A stretch of DNA of 21,200 nt from a virus. Of the stretch, positions 1 to 7,200 are shown piece by piece. The stretch spans positions 1-21,200 of the IMG/VR virus record IMGVR_UViG_3300008627_000071. One strand, written 5' to 3'. The notes beneath the pieces were generated by a model. That model had not been told where the DNA came from and did not search any database. It worked only from the letters and a program-made list of their open reading frames with translations. The position numbers and the translations under genes are program-made. The first letter of the stretch is position 1; each line of letters opens with the position of its first letter.

Positions 1-2
1 CA

Positions 3-89
3 GTTTATCTTCGTTTACCTCCTGTCCCACTAAAATTTAGAGAGGCTATAACAAGACAGAACTATTCAAAGGCTAAAAGAACAGCATGA
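3..89 (+). pseudogene. N-terminal fragment of TET/JBP-like oxygenase, cut by in-frame TGA
   Basis: The frame is open from the window edge and ends at a TGA at 87-89. The same frame then continues without any stop to 707, where the oxygenase core lies. The fragment is basic (ending in a Lys/Arg-rich stretch, NYSKAKRTA) and reads naturally into the sequence after the TGA. I infer that it is the upstream part of the same protein rather than a separate gene. It is 5'-incomplete because the window begins inside it. The TGA could be a real nonsense mutation, an assembly error or a read-through site. Neighbouring genes use TGA as an ordinary stop and TGG for Trp. Confidence 0.45.
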
Positions 90-707
90 TTAATCACATA
101 CTCTAAGATATTTGGATCTTCACCTAGAGAACAAATCAGAAAAGATTATTGCTCCACTACTGCTTTTGCTAGAGATGATCCTGACGGTCATGCTGCCGTT
201 TGTAAATACGCAGAAAATTTAGCAGATTATTATCAAGAGTTTTGCCCGGAGATATTCGACTTTCATAAATCTATCATAGATGAGAAAGTGAGAGATGATT
301 GGGTTATAGAAAAATCACCATTTACCTCCGGGATAATTAACAAAAATAATGCCTTAAACTATCACTTTGATAGAGGAAATTTCAGTGACGTTTACTCCAA
401 TATGGTCGCATTGAAACACGATGTTAGAGGAGGATATTTGTCTATGCCTGCTTATAATATCGGATTAGAAATTGCAGATAATTCCGTTTTATTCTTTGAC
501 GGTCAAAAGATTCTACATGGAGTCACACCAATTACTTATCTGAATAGAGATTCTTACAGATACACGATTGTATATTATTCCCTTAAACAGATGTGGAAAT
601 GCGAATCACCGGAGGAGGAATTGAACCGGATCAAAAAGAGAAAAACTGAAAGAGAAACAAAAAGACTTCATAGATTACAAGGAAAAATACCTCAAGAAAT
701 TGTTTAA
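90..707 (+). CDS. TET/JBP-family 2-oxoglutarate/Fe(II) dioxygenase, catalytic core
   Basis: Predicted to oxidise the methyl group of 5-methylcytosine in viral DNA to 5-hydroxymethylcytosine, using Fe(II) and 2-oxoglutarate. The double-stranded beta-helix signature is visible. Numbering from the GTG at 288: H26-x-D28 in YHFDRGNF, then a GG turn (48-49), an FFDG strand, the distal H77 in ILHGVTPI, and R91 in the last strand (SYRYTIVYYS), which would bind 2-oxoglutarate. The frame is open from 90, but the only canonical start after the TGA at 87-89 is GTG 288. That start would give 139 residues and drop a conserved-looking upstream part (FGSSPREQIRKDYCS). The C-terminus is a Lys/Arg/Glu-rich tail. 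The gene overlaps the next by 8 nt and heads the modification cassette. The family call is fairly firm; the substrate is inferred from phage TET clusters. Confidence 0.75.
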   Translation, partial: LITYSKIFGSSPREQIRKDYCSTTAFARDDPDGHAAVCKYAENLADYYQEFCPEIFDFHKSIIDEKVRDDWVIEKSPFTSGIINKNNALNYHFDRGNFSDVYSNMVALKHDVRGGYLSMPAYNIGLEIADNSVLFFDGQKILHGVTPITYLNRDSYRYTIVYYSLKQMWKCESPEEELNRIKKRKTERETKRLHRLQGKIPQEIV

Positions 708-1425
708 TGAAGAATTAGGAGTTTTCATAGGAATACCCTCAAAAAGCCGTCCCTTTAGAGTAAAAGAACAAGAAAAACTAATGGGTTGTAAGCCTACTTG
801 GTTTGTTCCAAGAGAGGAGGTTAAACAATATGAGGATGAAGGAGCCATTACATTTCCTTGCGATGAAATAGGTTTACCTCAACAAAGAAATTATGCGCTA
901 GAGGAGGCTTTCAAGAATAATCAAACTGCCGTATTATTGGACGATGATCTAATTGGATTTAATTTCATATACCATGATAAAACTCTAAAACCATTAACAT
1001 TCGTAGAAACCGTCCAAGCGATGAAAAGAGAGGTTAACATATTCAAATTAGCCGGAAATTCATCAGGCACTAATCTATTTTGGTATGATCCTAAAAGACC
1101 AACCTCAAAAAAATCTCCGGTTGGAGGCATATTCCTAATAAAACCAAGTGAGCCAAGATATGATCCGGCTCTAAGATATAATGAAGATATGGATTTTAGT
1201 ATTCAGCATTATGTAAAATACGGAGGATTAATCAAAATAAACTATATTCAAAATAAATTCTTTGAAGCAACTATTGATATGGAAACAAAGAAAGTCAAAA
1301 AACCACTTGAAGGAGGTATTGATTACAATGATGATGATTTTGAAAATGCCTTTAATCATCTTCTAAATAAATGGGGAAACAGAATAAGGCGTTCAAAAAC
1401 AAAATACGAAGTGATTATGAGATGA
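700..1425 (+). CDS. TET-associated GT-A glycosyltransferase
   Basis: Predicted nucleotide-sugar-dependent transferase that adds a sugar to the hydroxymethyl group made by the upstream oxygenase. Visible features in 241 residues: an N-terminal beta strand with GIPSKSRP, a GLPQQRNYALEEA segment at about 58-70 (like the nucleotide-contacting GxxxxRN helix of GT-A enzymes), a metal-binding DDD at 81-83 after a hydrophobic strand, and an acidic NEDMDFS motif at 161-167 typical of GT-A active sites. The start is TTG at 700, because the ATG at 707 is in another frame. It overlaps the oxygenase stop and ends in ATGA with the next gene. Families of this kind beside phage TET genes are called TET-associated glycosyltransferases (TAGT). 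The sugar cannot be told from sequence. Confidence 0.75.
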   Translation: MFNEELGVFIGIPSKSRPFRVKEQEKLMGCKPTWFVPREEVKQYEDEGAITFPCDEIGLPQQRNYALEEAFKNNQTAVLLDDDLIGFNFIYHDKTLKPLTFVETVQAMKREVNIFKLAGNSSGTNLFWYDPKRPTSKKSPVGGIFLIKPSEPRYDPALRYNEDMDFSIQHYVKYGGLIKINYIQNKFFEATIDMETKKVKKPLEGGIDYNDDDFENAFNHLLNKWGNRIRRSKTKYEVIMR

Positions 1426-2366
1426 ATCTTTTACATCTATCAGAGCCAAAATTTGGAGGTTGGGTTAGTTATACGGCTCATTTAATGCTCCGTGATTATT
1501 CCGGAGAGCATATTTACAAGACTTCAAAACGATTAGAGAAAAAAACAAGAGATTTTGGCTTTGGAGTTAGGTATCAGAATATTCCAAAAGAGGCTATGAA
1601 GATGATGGATAACCAAATAGTATTGTCATTTGATCCTAAACATGAGGATTGTATTCCATATCTTAATGAGCCAACTCTATTAATGCACGATACAGCAGAA
1701 CCTAAAAGACGTTTAACGGATTTTTATCAATCCTGTAAAAGAATCATAGTAAATAGAAAAACCCTCAAAACTTTTCTAAAAGAGGAGTATGAACTTGAAT
1801 CTGATCACGTTGAAATGCCCTTTAATCCCTATCCAATACCGGAAACAGATTGGAGTAAAAAGACAAAGGCTCTAAATTTGGCTAGAGTAGAATACAGAAA
1901 AAATCAAGATATTATCTGTATTGCAAATCAAACTCTAGGAGATAAATTCATTGAAATATACGGTAAACGTAATTTGCTCTATGTCTTTCATAATCTCAAA
2001 GATTTAGGCTTTGATAAATACGCAAGAGGACAAAAGAATACAGGAGCATATCCCCATGATTTTGAAACTCATACTAAAATGCTAGAAGATTGTAAATTTG
2101 TAGTAGATTTAGCAAAATATGTTAGAGATGGAGGAGGTATGCAATATACATTCTTAGAGGCTATTCATCAAGATTGTGCCTTAATTCTACATAGGGATTG
2201 GATAAATCAACCGGGATCAGATTGGAAAGAAGGCTACAACTGTTTTGGAATAGATAATCCTAATGAATTAACCCGGCTTATTCAAGAGAATCCAGATACA
2301 GAAAAGATTTGCCGTAATGCTAAAAAACTATTGGATAAACATATCAATTCGGAGTTTAACTTTTGA
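1422..2366 (+). CDS. GT-B type glycosyltransferase (GT4-like)
   Basis: A second sugar transferase of 314 residues. I chose the ATG at 1422 because it overlaps the previous TGA (ATGA), as many genes here do; an ATG at 1371 would overlap the previous gene by 55 nt. The N-terminus has the EPKFGGWVSYT segment typical of the acceptor-side glycine-rich loop of GT-B enzymes. The C-terminal half has GGGMQYTFLEA (Glu at about 246), which corresponds to the donor-binding acidic motif of GT4-like enzymes, followed by a strand (CALILHRDW). Likely role: extending or branching the sugar placed by the preceding enzyme, or using a different donor. The call as glycosyltransferase is by fold motifs; donor and acceptor are unknown. 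Confidence 0.65.
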   Translation: MNLLHLSEPKFGGWVSYTAHLMLRDYSGEHIYKTSKRLEKKTRDFGFGVRYQNIPKEAMKMMDNQIVLSFDPKHEDCIPYLNEPTLLMHDTAEPKRRLTDFYQSCKRIIVNRKTLKTFLKEEYELESDHVEMPFNPYPIPETDWSKKTKALNLARVEYRKNQDIICIANQTLGDKFIEIYGKRNLLYVFHNLKDLGFDKYARGQKNTGAYPHDFETHTKMLEDCKFVVDLAKYVRDGGGMQYTFLEAIHQDCALILHRDWINQPGSDWKEGYNCFGIDNPNELTRLIQENPDTEKICRNAKKLLDKHINSEFNF

Positions 2367-2965
2367 ATATTCTAGCCATTGGCGCACACCCGGACGATAT
2401 TGAGGAAGGTTGTGCAGGATATTTAATCAAGAAACAAGCGCAAGGGCATAGAATTGGACATTGTTTAGTCACTGACGGATCTAATAGAGGATTAAAAGAG
2501 ATTAGAGATGTAGAACAAAAGAACGCATTAAACAAATTCCCTTCAACCGTTAAATCATGGAGTCTTGAATACGTTGATTGTCTTACAGAAGGCAATTTAC
2601 AGGATATTATAGAGGATTTAGAGAAAATAATTAATGAGTTCAAACCGGATATTATCTTCACTCATTTCCCGGAGGACACACATCATGATCATAGATTAAT
2701 CTCAAAAGCAACTCTTGAAGCCGGACGATACAAAGGACGGATATTTTTTTATGAATCTGCCATAACTAGAGGTTTTGAACCTACTCATTATTGCGATATT
2801 ACTAGTCATATTGATACTAAAATGGAAATAATTTCATGTTTTGAATCTCAAAGAGAAGTTATTGGAATAAAAGGAGTAAAAGCATTAGCACTATACAGGG
2901 CAATACAAAGTAAACAAGAGGCTAAATTTTCAGAATCCTTTAAAGCGTACAGGGATATTCTATAA
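2363..2965 (+). CDS. PIG-L/LmbE family N-acetyl-sugar deacetylase
   Basis: Zinc-dependent de-N-acetylase of the PIG-L/LmbE superfamily, which removes acetyl from GlcNAc-type sugars. The 200-residue protein has the hallmark AHPDD at 8-12 after a first beta strand, a VTDGS turn at 37-40, a long helix, and the second metal/catalytic motif HHDHR at 107-111. These residues match the zinc ligands and general base of the family. The start is TTG in a TTGA overlap with the previous stop. Position between two glycosyltransferases and a sulfotransferase suggests that it frees the amine of an N-acetylated sugar attached to DNA. PIG-L genes are known in phage TET clusters. Family call strong; substrate inferred. 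Confidence 0.85.
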   Translation: MNILAIGAHPDDIEEGCAGYLIKKQAQGHRIGHCLVTDGSNRGLKEIRDVEQKNALNKFPSTVKSWSLEYVDCLTEGNLQDIIEDLEKIINEFKPDIIFTHFPEDTHHDHRLISKATLEAGRYKGRIFFYESAITRGFEPTHYCDITSHIDTKMEIISCFESQREVIGIKGVKALALYRAIQSKQEAKFSESFKAYRDIL

Positions 2966-2973
2966 TTACGGAA

Positions 2974-3534
2974 ATGCAATCAAGTGAATATACTCCTTAT
3001 TTGTGTGGGTTTCAAAAATGTGGACTCAATAGTTTAATCAAATGGTTCCAAGAAACTAAAGGCATTACAGATATTCATACAACAGAAGATATTACAAGCG
3101 TCAACTGTATTCCTACTTACAAACCATTTCAGGATAAATGCTATCCAATAGCAATAATTCGGGATAAAATAGAGGCAGTATGGTCAATGTATTGGTTCTT
3201 TGGCTATTATCGACAATTTACGCTAGAGGAGTTTATGAAAATAGACAAACCTTCAATTCAATACGGTAATGAAAATCCATGTAATAGAGTAGATTTTGAC
3301 TATCACTTATCCAAGTTTGAGATTTATTGCGATGAAAAACCGGTTGTCTATAATTTAGATGAACTAAGAAAATTAAAGGAATTTCCAAAAAAGAATATCA
3401 CTTTTGATATGTTTAAGGAGTATGAAGATCATTTTGGATATAGAGAAATTAACAAAGAGGATAAATCAATCATTAAGGAGGCTCTAAAGAACTACAACAG
3501 GGACAATCTAAAGCATAAGGTGAAACTGATATGA
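2974..3534 (+). CDS. Putative PAPS-dependent sulfotransferase
   Basis: A 186-residue protein with the two phosphate-binding elements of PAPS sulfotransferases. Near the N-terminus, GFQKCGLNSL (12-21, Lys15) matches the 5'-phosphosulfate loop (family form GxPKSGTTSL). At 60-73, AIIRDKIEAVWSMY matches the 3'-phosphate motif (IRdPxxrawSmY), with Arg63 and Ser71 in the expected places. The rest is charged and short for the family, so the acceptor-binding part is reduced. The ATG is 8 nt after the deacetylase stop, and the gene ends in ATGA with a zinc microprotein. By context it would sulfate the sugar made by the upstream enzymes. No PAPS synthesis genes are seen, so PAPS would come from the host. 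Moderately sure of the family; role is inference. Confidence 0.6.
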   Translation: MQSSEYTPYLCGFQKCGLNSLIKWFQETKGITDIHTTEDITSVNCIPTYKPFQDKCYPIAIIRDKIEAVWSMYWFFGYYRQFTLEEFMKIDKPSIQYGNENPCNRVDFDYHLSKFEIYCDEKPVVYNLDELRKLKEFPKKNITFDMFKEYEDHFGYREINKEDKSIIKEALKNYNRDNLKHKVKLI

Positions 3535-3701
3535 CTCCATATAATAATCTCAAAGATGTTCCTCACTGGAAATGTCCTAATTGTAATGGATTAAACTCCG
3601 AACCTAGAGAAAAATGCCTTGAATGTGATCTACCAAAACCTGAAAAACCTCAATACCGACATAAATTCCATAAACCAAAAGGAAGATTTCAAGAGGCATG
3701 A
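3531..3701 (+). CDS. Zinc-ribbon microprotein (56 aa)
   Basis: A 56-residue protein starting in an ATGA overlap with the sulfotransferase and ending in ATGA with the next gene. Two Cys pairs, CPNC at 15-18 and CLEC at 29-32, form a compact treble-clef or rubredoxin-like zinc site, followed by a basic His/Lys tail. Function unknown; nucleic-acid or protein binding is the usual role for such ribbons. Chained overlaps on both sides support a real gene. Confidence 0.65.
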   Translation: MTPYNNLKDVPHWKCPNCNGLNSEPREKCLECDLPKPEKPQYRHKFHKPKGRFQEA

Positions 3702-3835
3702 ATGAAGCACTATGCCCTCAATGTAACACAATTTTTATCCAAAGATCTTCTAGACAAAAATACTGTAACACCTGTATCATATTAAGACGTAAGAAGCAGA
3801 AGGAACCTTTCAGAATAGTGAATATGGTAATATGA
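3698..3835 (+). CDS. Zinc-finger microprotein (45 aa)
   Basis: Translationally coupled to its neighbours by ATGA overlaps on both sides. CPQC at 6-9 and CNTC at 23-26 bracket a Ser/Arg/Gln loop, then a very basic helix (LRRKKQKEP) that could touch nucleic acid. This is the form of many viral zinc-knuckle proteins. No family recognised. Confidence 0.6.
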   Translation: MNEALCPQCNTIFIQRSSRQKYCNTCIILRRKKQKEPFRIVNMVI

Positions 3836-3999
3836 GATTATGTAAATGGTGTTATCACGTTAGGATTAAACTCCAAAAAGACCACCCTTATCACCCTAGA
3901 TGTAAAGGATTATGGGAATGTGAATGTCAATGTAGAGAAAAGATGAGCACTCCTAAAGGTTACAATACTATGCACTATGTAGCAGATGGAATCTTTTAA
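3832..3999 (+). CDS. Cys/His-rich microprotein (55 aa)
   Basis: Third member of the chained zinc cluster, starting in an ATGA overlap. CKWC near the N-terminus (4-7), three His, then Cys at 24, 30, 32 and 34 (CECQC) could hold one or two zinc ions. The C-terminal 20 residues lack Cys. Function not recognised. 48 nt separate it from the terminase block; they hold no clear gene. Confidence 0.55.
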   Translation: MRLCKWCYHVRIKLQKDHPYHPRCKGLWECECQCREKMSTPKGYNTMHYVADGIF

Positions 4000-4047
4000 C
4001 CCAAAGTTTAATAATCATTAGTGCAAGTTTGCCAATAGGTATAATCA

Positions 4048-4482
4048 TTGGTAAGAAGTAAAAGGTTTGAAGAACGCAAAAACGAAGAAAAAAGATTGGT
4101 ATTACACACTATTTGTATGCGTATGAGTGAACGTGAGGCTCTAGTTTATCTGAAAACTAGGAATCATGAAATGGGAGTTAACAAATATTATAATCTAAAA
4201 GAGGAGATAAAAACCTCCAAAATTAAAACATTACAGGATATAGCATTACATGACGGCTTAATTGAACAGCATTTAGATCGTATTCATAATTTAGAAGTCA
4301 TAGAACACGAACTATGGCTTACATTCAACTTAGAAACCGATAATTACAAACGTGCCTCAATTCTAACTAAAATCGCAGAAATGCAACCGTATATCTCCGG
4401 AGCCTATGACATGACTAGAGTTATCATGGAAAAACAGGTAGAACTGAAGACAGGATATGAAATGCCACAAATACGCAAATGA
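4048..4482 (+). CDS. Putative small terminase subunit
   Basis: A 144-residue, charged, mainly helical protein directly upstream of, and overlapping by ATGA, the large terminase gene, which is the usual place of the DNA-recognition small subunit. The N-terminal part (SEREALVYLKTRNHEMGVNK) reads as a helix-turn-helix-like segment, and the centre (about 75-125) as an oligomerisation helix pair with heptad-like Leu/Ile spacing. The start used is TTG at 4048; no ATG lies close to the frame opening. Evidence is position, size and helical character, not a recognised motif. Confidence 0.5.
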   Translation: MVRSKRFEERKNEEKRLVLHTICMRMSEREALVYLKTRNHEMGVNKYYNLKEEIKTSKIKTLQDIALHDGLIEQHLDRIHNLEVIEHELWLTFNLETDNYKRASILTKIAEMQPYISGAYDMTRVIMEKQVELKTGYEMPQIRK

Positions 4483-6284
4483 AAGATCCAAACCGTAGAA
4501 TCCCATTTTATGGGTTATTAGAAGATGAACTATCAATAAACGAACTAGGCACTGAATTACCTGAACTGCCCAAAAATATGCTAGAGTGGATAGCAGAAGC
4601 AAGACCACTAGTTATGGGACGTCCAAGAAACTTTGATTTATTCCCTTTTTACATTCCATTCTACGAAGATAATCACCCTAACATAATGGCAGTTAACGGA
4701 CGTCAAACCTTCAAAACTACAACCTGTTCAGATATTCTAGGAAATGCCGTTACAGCGTACAATAACGTTGAAGCCGGTTATGTAGCAGATAATGAAGCCC
4801 ACTTGGGAGCCTTTTCACTACAAAGATTTAGGAAACAAACTATGATACAGAATCCTAAATTAAGACAATTCTTGCCCGGAAAGGGCAGAGCCAATATTGG
4901 ATCTACTGTTTTACTAAATGACTCAATCGCTTATCTAATGACAGATGAGAATGAATACAACAAAGTTGAAGGCAAATCACTATCTGTCCTAATGTTAGAT
5001 GAGGCACAATATCAAGATGTGCAGTTCTTATCTAAAGCCTTTTACACCTTATCTCAAACTCATGGAAGATTTTATTGCTTTGGTATTGGAGGAGAAGCAG
5101 GATCTCCTTACAATGAAATGTGGGAAAGAACAGATCAAAGGGAATGGGTTTATGATGATCCTGAATGGCGTACTAGATTAGAGTTTGATAATAGAGGCAC
5201 GATAATTAATGAGCCGGACGAACTAAAGAGCATACTAGCAGGAAGATGGACTCCAAGAAAACCGGAGAATACTCAATACAGAGGTTATCATATGCCTCAA
5301 GAGATGTTCGCAACTATTCCGTTAACAATTCGGGACGCCATAGACAAATACAAAGTTCAACCGGAATTATCTATTGAATGGCAACGTGAGAATAATCCTA
5401 AATCCATTTATCTTTCTCACTGTAAAGGAGAATTTTTCAAAGCAGAAAGACGTCCAATTACTCCGGAAATGGTCAAGAATTGTATGAATCCTTATCGCTA
5501 TATGCCTTTAATGACTACCAATGAGATTAAAGAAATTAAAGAAACCTTTGGAAATGAGGTTAGAATCCTTATGGGAGTCGATTTTGGTAGTGGTAGTTCA
5601 GCTGGATCATTAACTGTAATATCTGTAATAATTCATTGGCGTAAATCAAAAAGATACCAACTAGCATACATTGATAGACGTCCTCAAGAGAATCAGATTG
5701 ACCAATCCCGATATATCGCAGATTTATTCCGTAGTGCTAAATGTGACTTTGGAGTAGGCGATTTAGGTTATGGACAGATTCAGGTTAAGTTAATTCAAGA
5801 TGGAGGCAGAGATTCTAAAGACAATCCATTTAGTGGATTAGGATCTTCTCACTTTGTAGGAGCAAGATCAACCGGAGATCTTCATAAAGAGAGTTCAGAA
5901 TTTAGAGAAACAACTGACGAGCATGGAACTGAAATATCTAGGATTAATGTTTCCAAAACGGCAGCAATTCAAAAGTTCATAGACCTACTAGAGTGGAATG
6001 TATCTCACCCTAATTTCCCGGAGGATAAAACATACAACCGTCCTAAACTTATGATCCCATATCAGAATGATTATGAAGTTGACTTTTTGGTAACTGACCT
6101 ATGTGCTACAACTAGAAAAGATTTGGAACAGGACGCAGATTTAACAGTTGAAGATCCTAGACAAATGGCTAAAAAAGAGTTTAATCACCCGGCAGATTCT
6201 ATGATGAGTTTAATCTATTGCTTTTCAGCAGATGAGAACTTTGATGAAGGAGCATATTCGATTAGCAGGACTTCACGCAGTTGA
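4479..6284 (+). CDS. terL: Terminase large subunit (packaging ATPase/nuclease)
   Basis: Motor that cuts concatemeric DNA and pumps it through the portal. The 601 residues are a normal length. The ATPase has a variant Walker A, GRQTFKTT at about 74-81 (the Arg-Gln form typical of terminases), and a Walker B with catalytic acid, LMLDEAQ at 171-177. The C-terminal RNase H-like nuclease shows Asp368 in GVDFGSG, Asp428 in GVGDLGYG and a late Asp573 in NHPADSMMS, the usual metal-binding set. It overlaps the small-subunit candidate (ATGA) and a tiny Cys ORF (TTGA). Genes for packaging, portal and capsid follow in order. Very secure call. Confidence 0.95.
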   Translation: MKDPNRRIPFYGLLEDELSINELGTELPELPKNMLEWIAEARPLVMGRPRNFDLFPFYIPFYEDNHPNIMAVNGRQTFKTTTCSDILGNAVTAYNNVEAGYVADNEAHLGAFSLQRFRKQTMIQNPKLRQFLPGKGRANIGSTVLLNDSIAYLMTDENEYNKVEGKSLSVLMLDEAQYQDVQFLSKAFYTLSQTHGRFYCFGIGGEAGSPYNEMWERTDQREWVYDDPEWRTRLEFDNRGTIINEPDELKSILAGRWTPRKPENTQYRGYHMPQEMFATIPLTIRDAIDKYKVQPELSIEWQRENNPKSIYLSHCKGEFFKAERRPITPEMVKNCMNPYRYMPLMTTNEIKEIKETFGNEVRILMGVDFGSGSSAGSLTVISVIIHWRKSKRYQLAYIDRRPQENQIDQSRYIADLFRSAKCDFGVGDLGYGQIQVKLIQDGGRDSKDNPFSGLGSSHFVGARSTGDLHKESSEFRETTDEHGTEISRINVSKTAAIQKFIDLLEWNVSHPNFPEDKTYNRPKLMIPYQNDYEVDFLVTDLCATTRKDLEQDADLTVEDPRQMAKKEFNHPADSMMSLIYCFSADENFDEGAYSISRTSRS

Positions 6285-6337
6285 CAAAATCTTTCCATAA
6301 ATGTCCTAAATGTAAGGAGCCGGACGATGAGATGTAA
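6281..6337 (+). CDS. Very small Cys-pair ORF (18 aa)
   Basis: An 18-residue ORF starting at TTG in a TTGA overlap with the terminase stop. It holds one CPKC pair and an acidic end. It overlaps the following gene by 11 nt. It may be a real leader-like peptide that couples translation from terL to the zinc cluster, or chance. Low confidence because of size. Confidence 0.3.
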   Translation: MTKSFHKCPKCKEPDDEM

Positions 6338-6461
6338 GATTTGTAAAAAATGCACTACATTAAGCCGTGCTAAAAAAAGACACTGTTGGGAACATAACCA
6401 TTGTCCAAGATGTCACTATCTAGGAAAAACCGGAGCAGGAAGAAAATATGCGTTGTTGTAA
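6327..6461 (+). CDS. Zinc-binding microprotein (44 aa)
   Basis: CKICKKC at 3-9 and a CxxxxxCxxC set (Cys20, Cys26, Cys29), with His at 19, 23, 25 and 30, give enough ligands for two metal ions. The rest is Lys/Arg-rich with a Gly-rich tail. It starts with an ATG inside the preceding mini-ORF and overlaps the next gene by 14 nt. Likely nucleic-acid binding, by analogy only. Confidence 0.55.
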   Translation: MRCKICKKCTTLSRAKKRHCWEHNHCPRCHYLGKTGAGRKYALL

Positions 6462-6624
6462 ATGTAGAAAAGTATCAAGAAGTCCAAAGGCTCCAAATTG
6501 GATTGATTATCAGATGTGTTATCGCTGTTACTGTATTAATGTCCTAAATTCTTTGCCAAAAAAAGGCACAGGTGGAACTTACATGGGAGAGCAGAAATAC
6601 AATGATTTTCACTCAAATTCTTGA
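6448..6624 (+). CDS. Cys-rich microprotein (58 aa)
   Basis: Starts MRCCKC and carries a second set CYRCYC at 24-29, so four to six Cys form a zinc site in the first half. The C-terminal half is polar with a KKGTGGTYMG loop. Its N-terminus resembles that of the preceding protein (MRCKIC against MRCCKC), which suggests duplication. It is the last gene before the 6626 promoter region. Confidence 0.55.
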   Translation: MRCCKCRKVSRSPKAPNWIDYQMCYRCYCINVLNSLPKKGTGGTYMGEQKYNDFHSNS

Positions 6625-6625
6625 T

Positions 6626-6679
6626 TCTTTTATATACGAAAAACAGAATAGTTAAGTAGTAAACTAGTAAACTAATAGT
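6626..6679 (+). promoter_or_regulatory. TATA promoter with GTAAACTAGT operator-like repeats
   Basis: A good archaeal TATA box (TTTATATAC, 6628-6636) predicts a transcription start near 6658. Right there are tandem copies of AGTAAACTAGT (about 6657-6676) running to within a few bases of the ATG at 6680. Nearly the same block (AGTAAACTAGTNAACTAATAG then TATG) lies before the gene at 12973, also behind a TATATAC box. Repeats over the start site suggest repressor binding. Confidence 0.6.
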
Positions 6680-6865
6680 ATGAATAAAACCGAAATGCAA
6701 CAAAAAAAATGCGAAGATTGTGAAAGAGTAGCAAAATTCTATTCTTTCATAAGAGGAGATAACCGAATTATTTTCAAATGTGGTTATCATACTTGGTGGA
6801 ATGGAACGTTAATGGAAACAGAAAGCAAAGAACAACTAAAACGGGAGTTTGCTATTCATGGTTAA
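6680..6865 (+). CDS. Zinc-binding small protein (61 aa), first gene of a regulated operon
   Basis: CEDC at 11-14 and CGYH at 34-37 form a likely zinc site, followed by an aromatic patch (WW) and a charged tail. Its N-terminus (TEMQ) resembles that of the protein at 12973, which has the same promoter type, but the rest differs. The next gene overlaps it by 8 nt. First gene of a chain of five small ORFs to 7346. No family recognised; by context it may be an early or accessory viral gene. Confidence 0.6.
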   Translation: MNKTEMQQKKCEDCERVAKFYSFIRGDNRIIFKCGYHTWWNGTLMETESKEQLKREFAIHG

Positions 6866-7013
6866 TCTTAACTGTCCTAAATCCGATTGCTCCTTTGAGC
6901 ATAACAACCTAGACGATTTTATTGACCATGTAAAGACTCATGGAGTCAAAACTCCGGGAATTGAGAAAGTTTCTGGAACCTACAAAATTATAGCAAGGAG
7001 TTATAGAGATTGA
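6858..7013 (+). CDS. Classical C2H2 zinc-finger protein (51 aa)
   Basis: The first 28 residues fit the classical pattern Cys6-x4-Cys11-x12-His24-x3-His28, with hydrophobic residues at the usual core positions (Phe13, Leu18, Phe21). A short basic tail follows (residues 40-50). Single C2H2 fingers occur in several archaeal virus proteins and usually bind DNA. The ATG lies within the end of the 6680 gene and the stop overlaps the next start (TTGA). Confidence 0.65.
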   Translation: MVNLNCPKSDCSFEHNNLDDFIDHVKTHGVKTPGIEKVSGTYKIIARSYRD

Positions 7014-7120
7014 GCCTTCCAAGTGGAAAAAATATTGATTTGTGTAACTCACTTCAATATCAAACTAGAATTGGGCAAGTTTTTGTTTGCCAAATGAAAA
7101 GTGAGGTTAATGATAAATGA
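7010..7120 (+). CDS. Small ORF of unknown function (36 aa)
   Basis: Begins at TTG in a TTGA overlap and ends in ATGA, so both junctions follow the local coupling rule. Polar, with two Cys (12, 27) and no recognised motif. It may only keep ribosomes moving through the operon. Confidence 0.4.
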   Translation: MSLPSGKNIDLCNSLQYQTRIGQVFVCQMKSEVNDK

Positions 7121-7200
7121 GCCTCATAGAATCCCTTGATAGAGTTATTGAAGCCCAACTCAAAGCAATCGAACTAGCAGTGGAGGAGATCTGCAAATGA
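7117..7200 (+). CDS. Small helical ORF (27 aa)
   Basis: Predicted single amphipathic helix rich in Leu, Ile, Ala and Glu (SLIESLDRVIEAQLKAIELA). Coupled by ATGA at both ends. Could be an oligomerising or anti-host mini-protein; no function can be given. Confidence 0.4.
   Translation: MSLIESLDRVIEAQLKAIELAVEEICK

Noticed and set aside
84-92. TGA recoded as an amino acid throughout the genome.
   Set aside because: Many genes here end at TGA in ATGA/TTGA overlaps and Trp is encoded by TGG, so recoding is not general.
921-1130. Minus-strand ORF opposite the glycosyltransferase gene, and similar minus-strand ORFs elsewhere (2356, 4363, 6536, 7576, 8902, 12093, 19302).
   Set aside because: They lie opposite strong coding frames, have low-complexity or hydrophobic chance translations, and every supported gene is on the + strand.
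1371-1421. Longer start (ATG 1371) for the GT-B glycosyltransferase.
   Set aside because: It would overlap the preceding gene by 55 nt; the ATGA overlap at 1422 matches the local pattern and the N-terminus of GT-B proteins.
4000-4060. Hydrophobic frame (SLIIISASLPIGIIIGKK) before the small-terminase candidate.
   Set aside because: No start codon other than a late TTG in a frame opened only by chance; too short to support.
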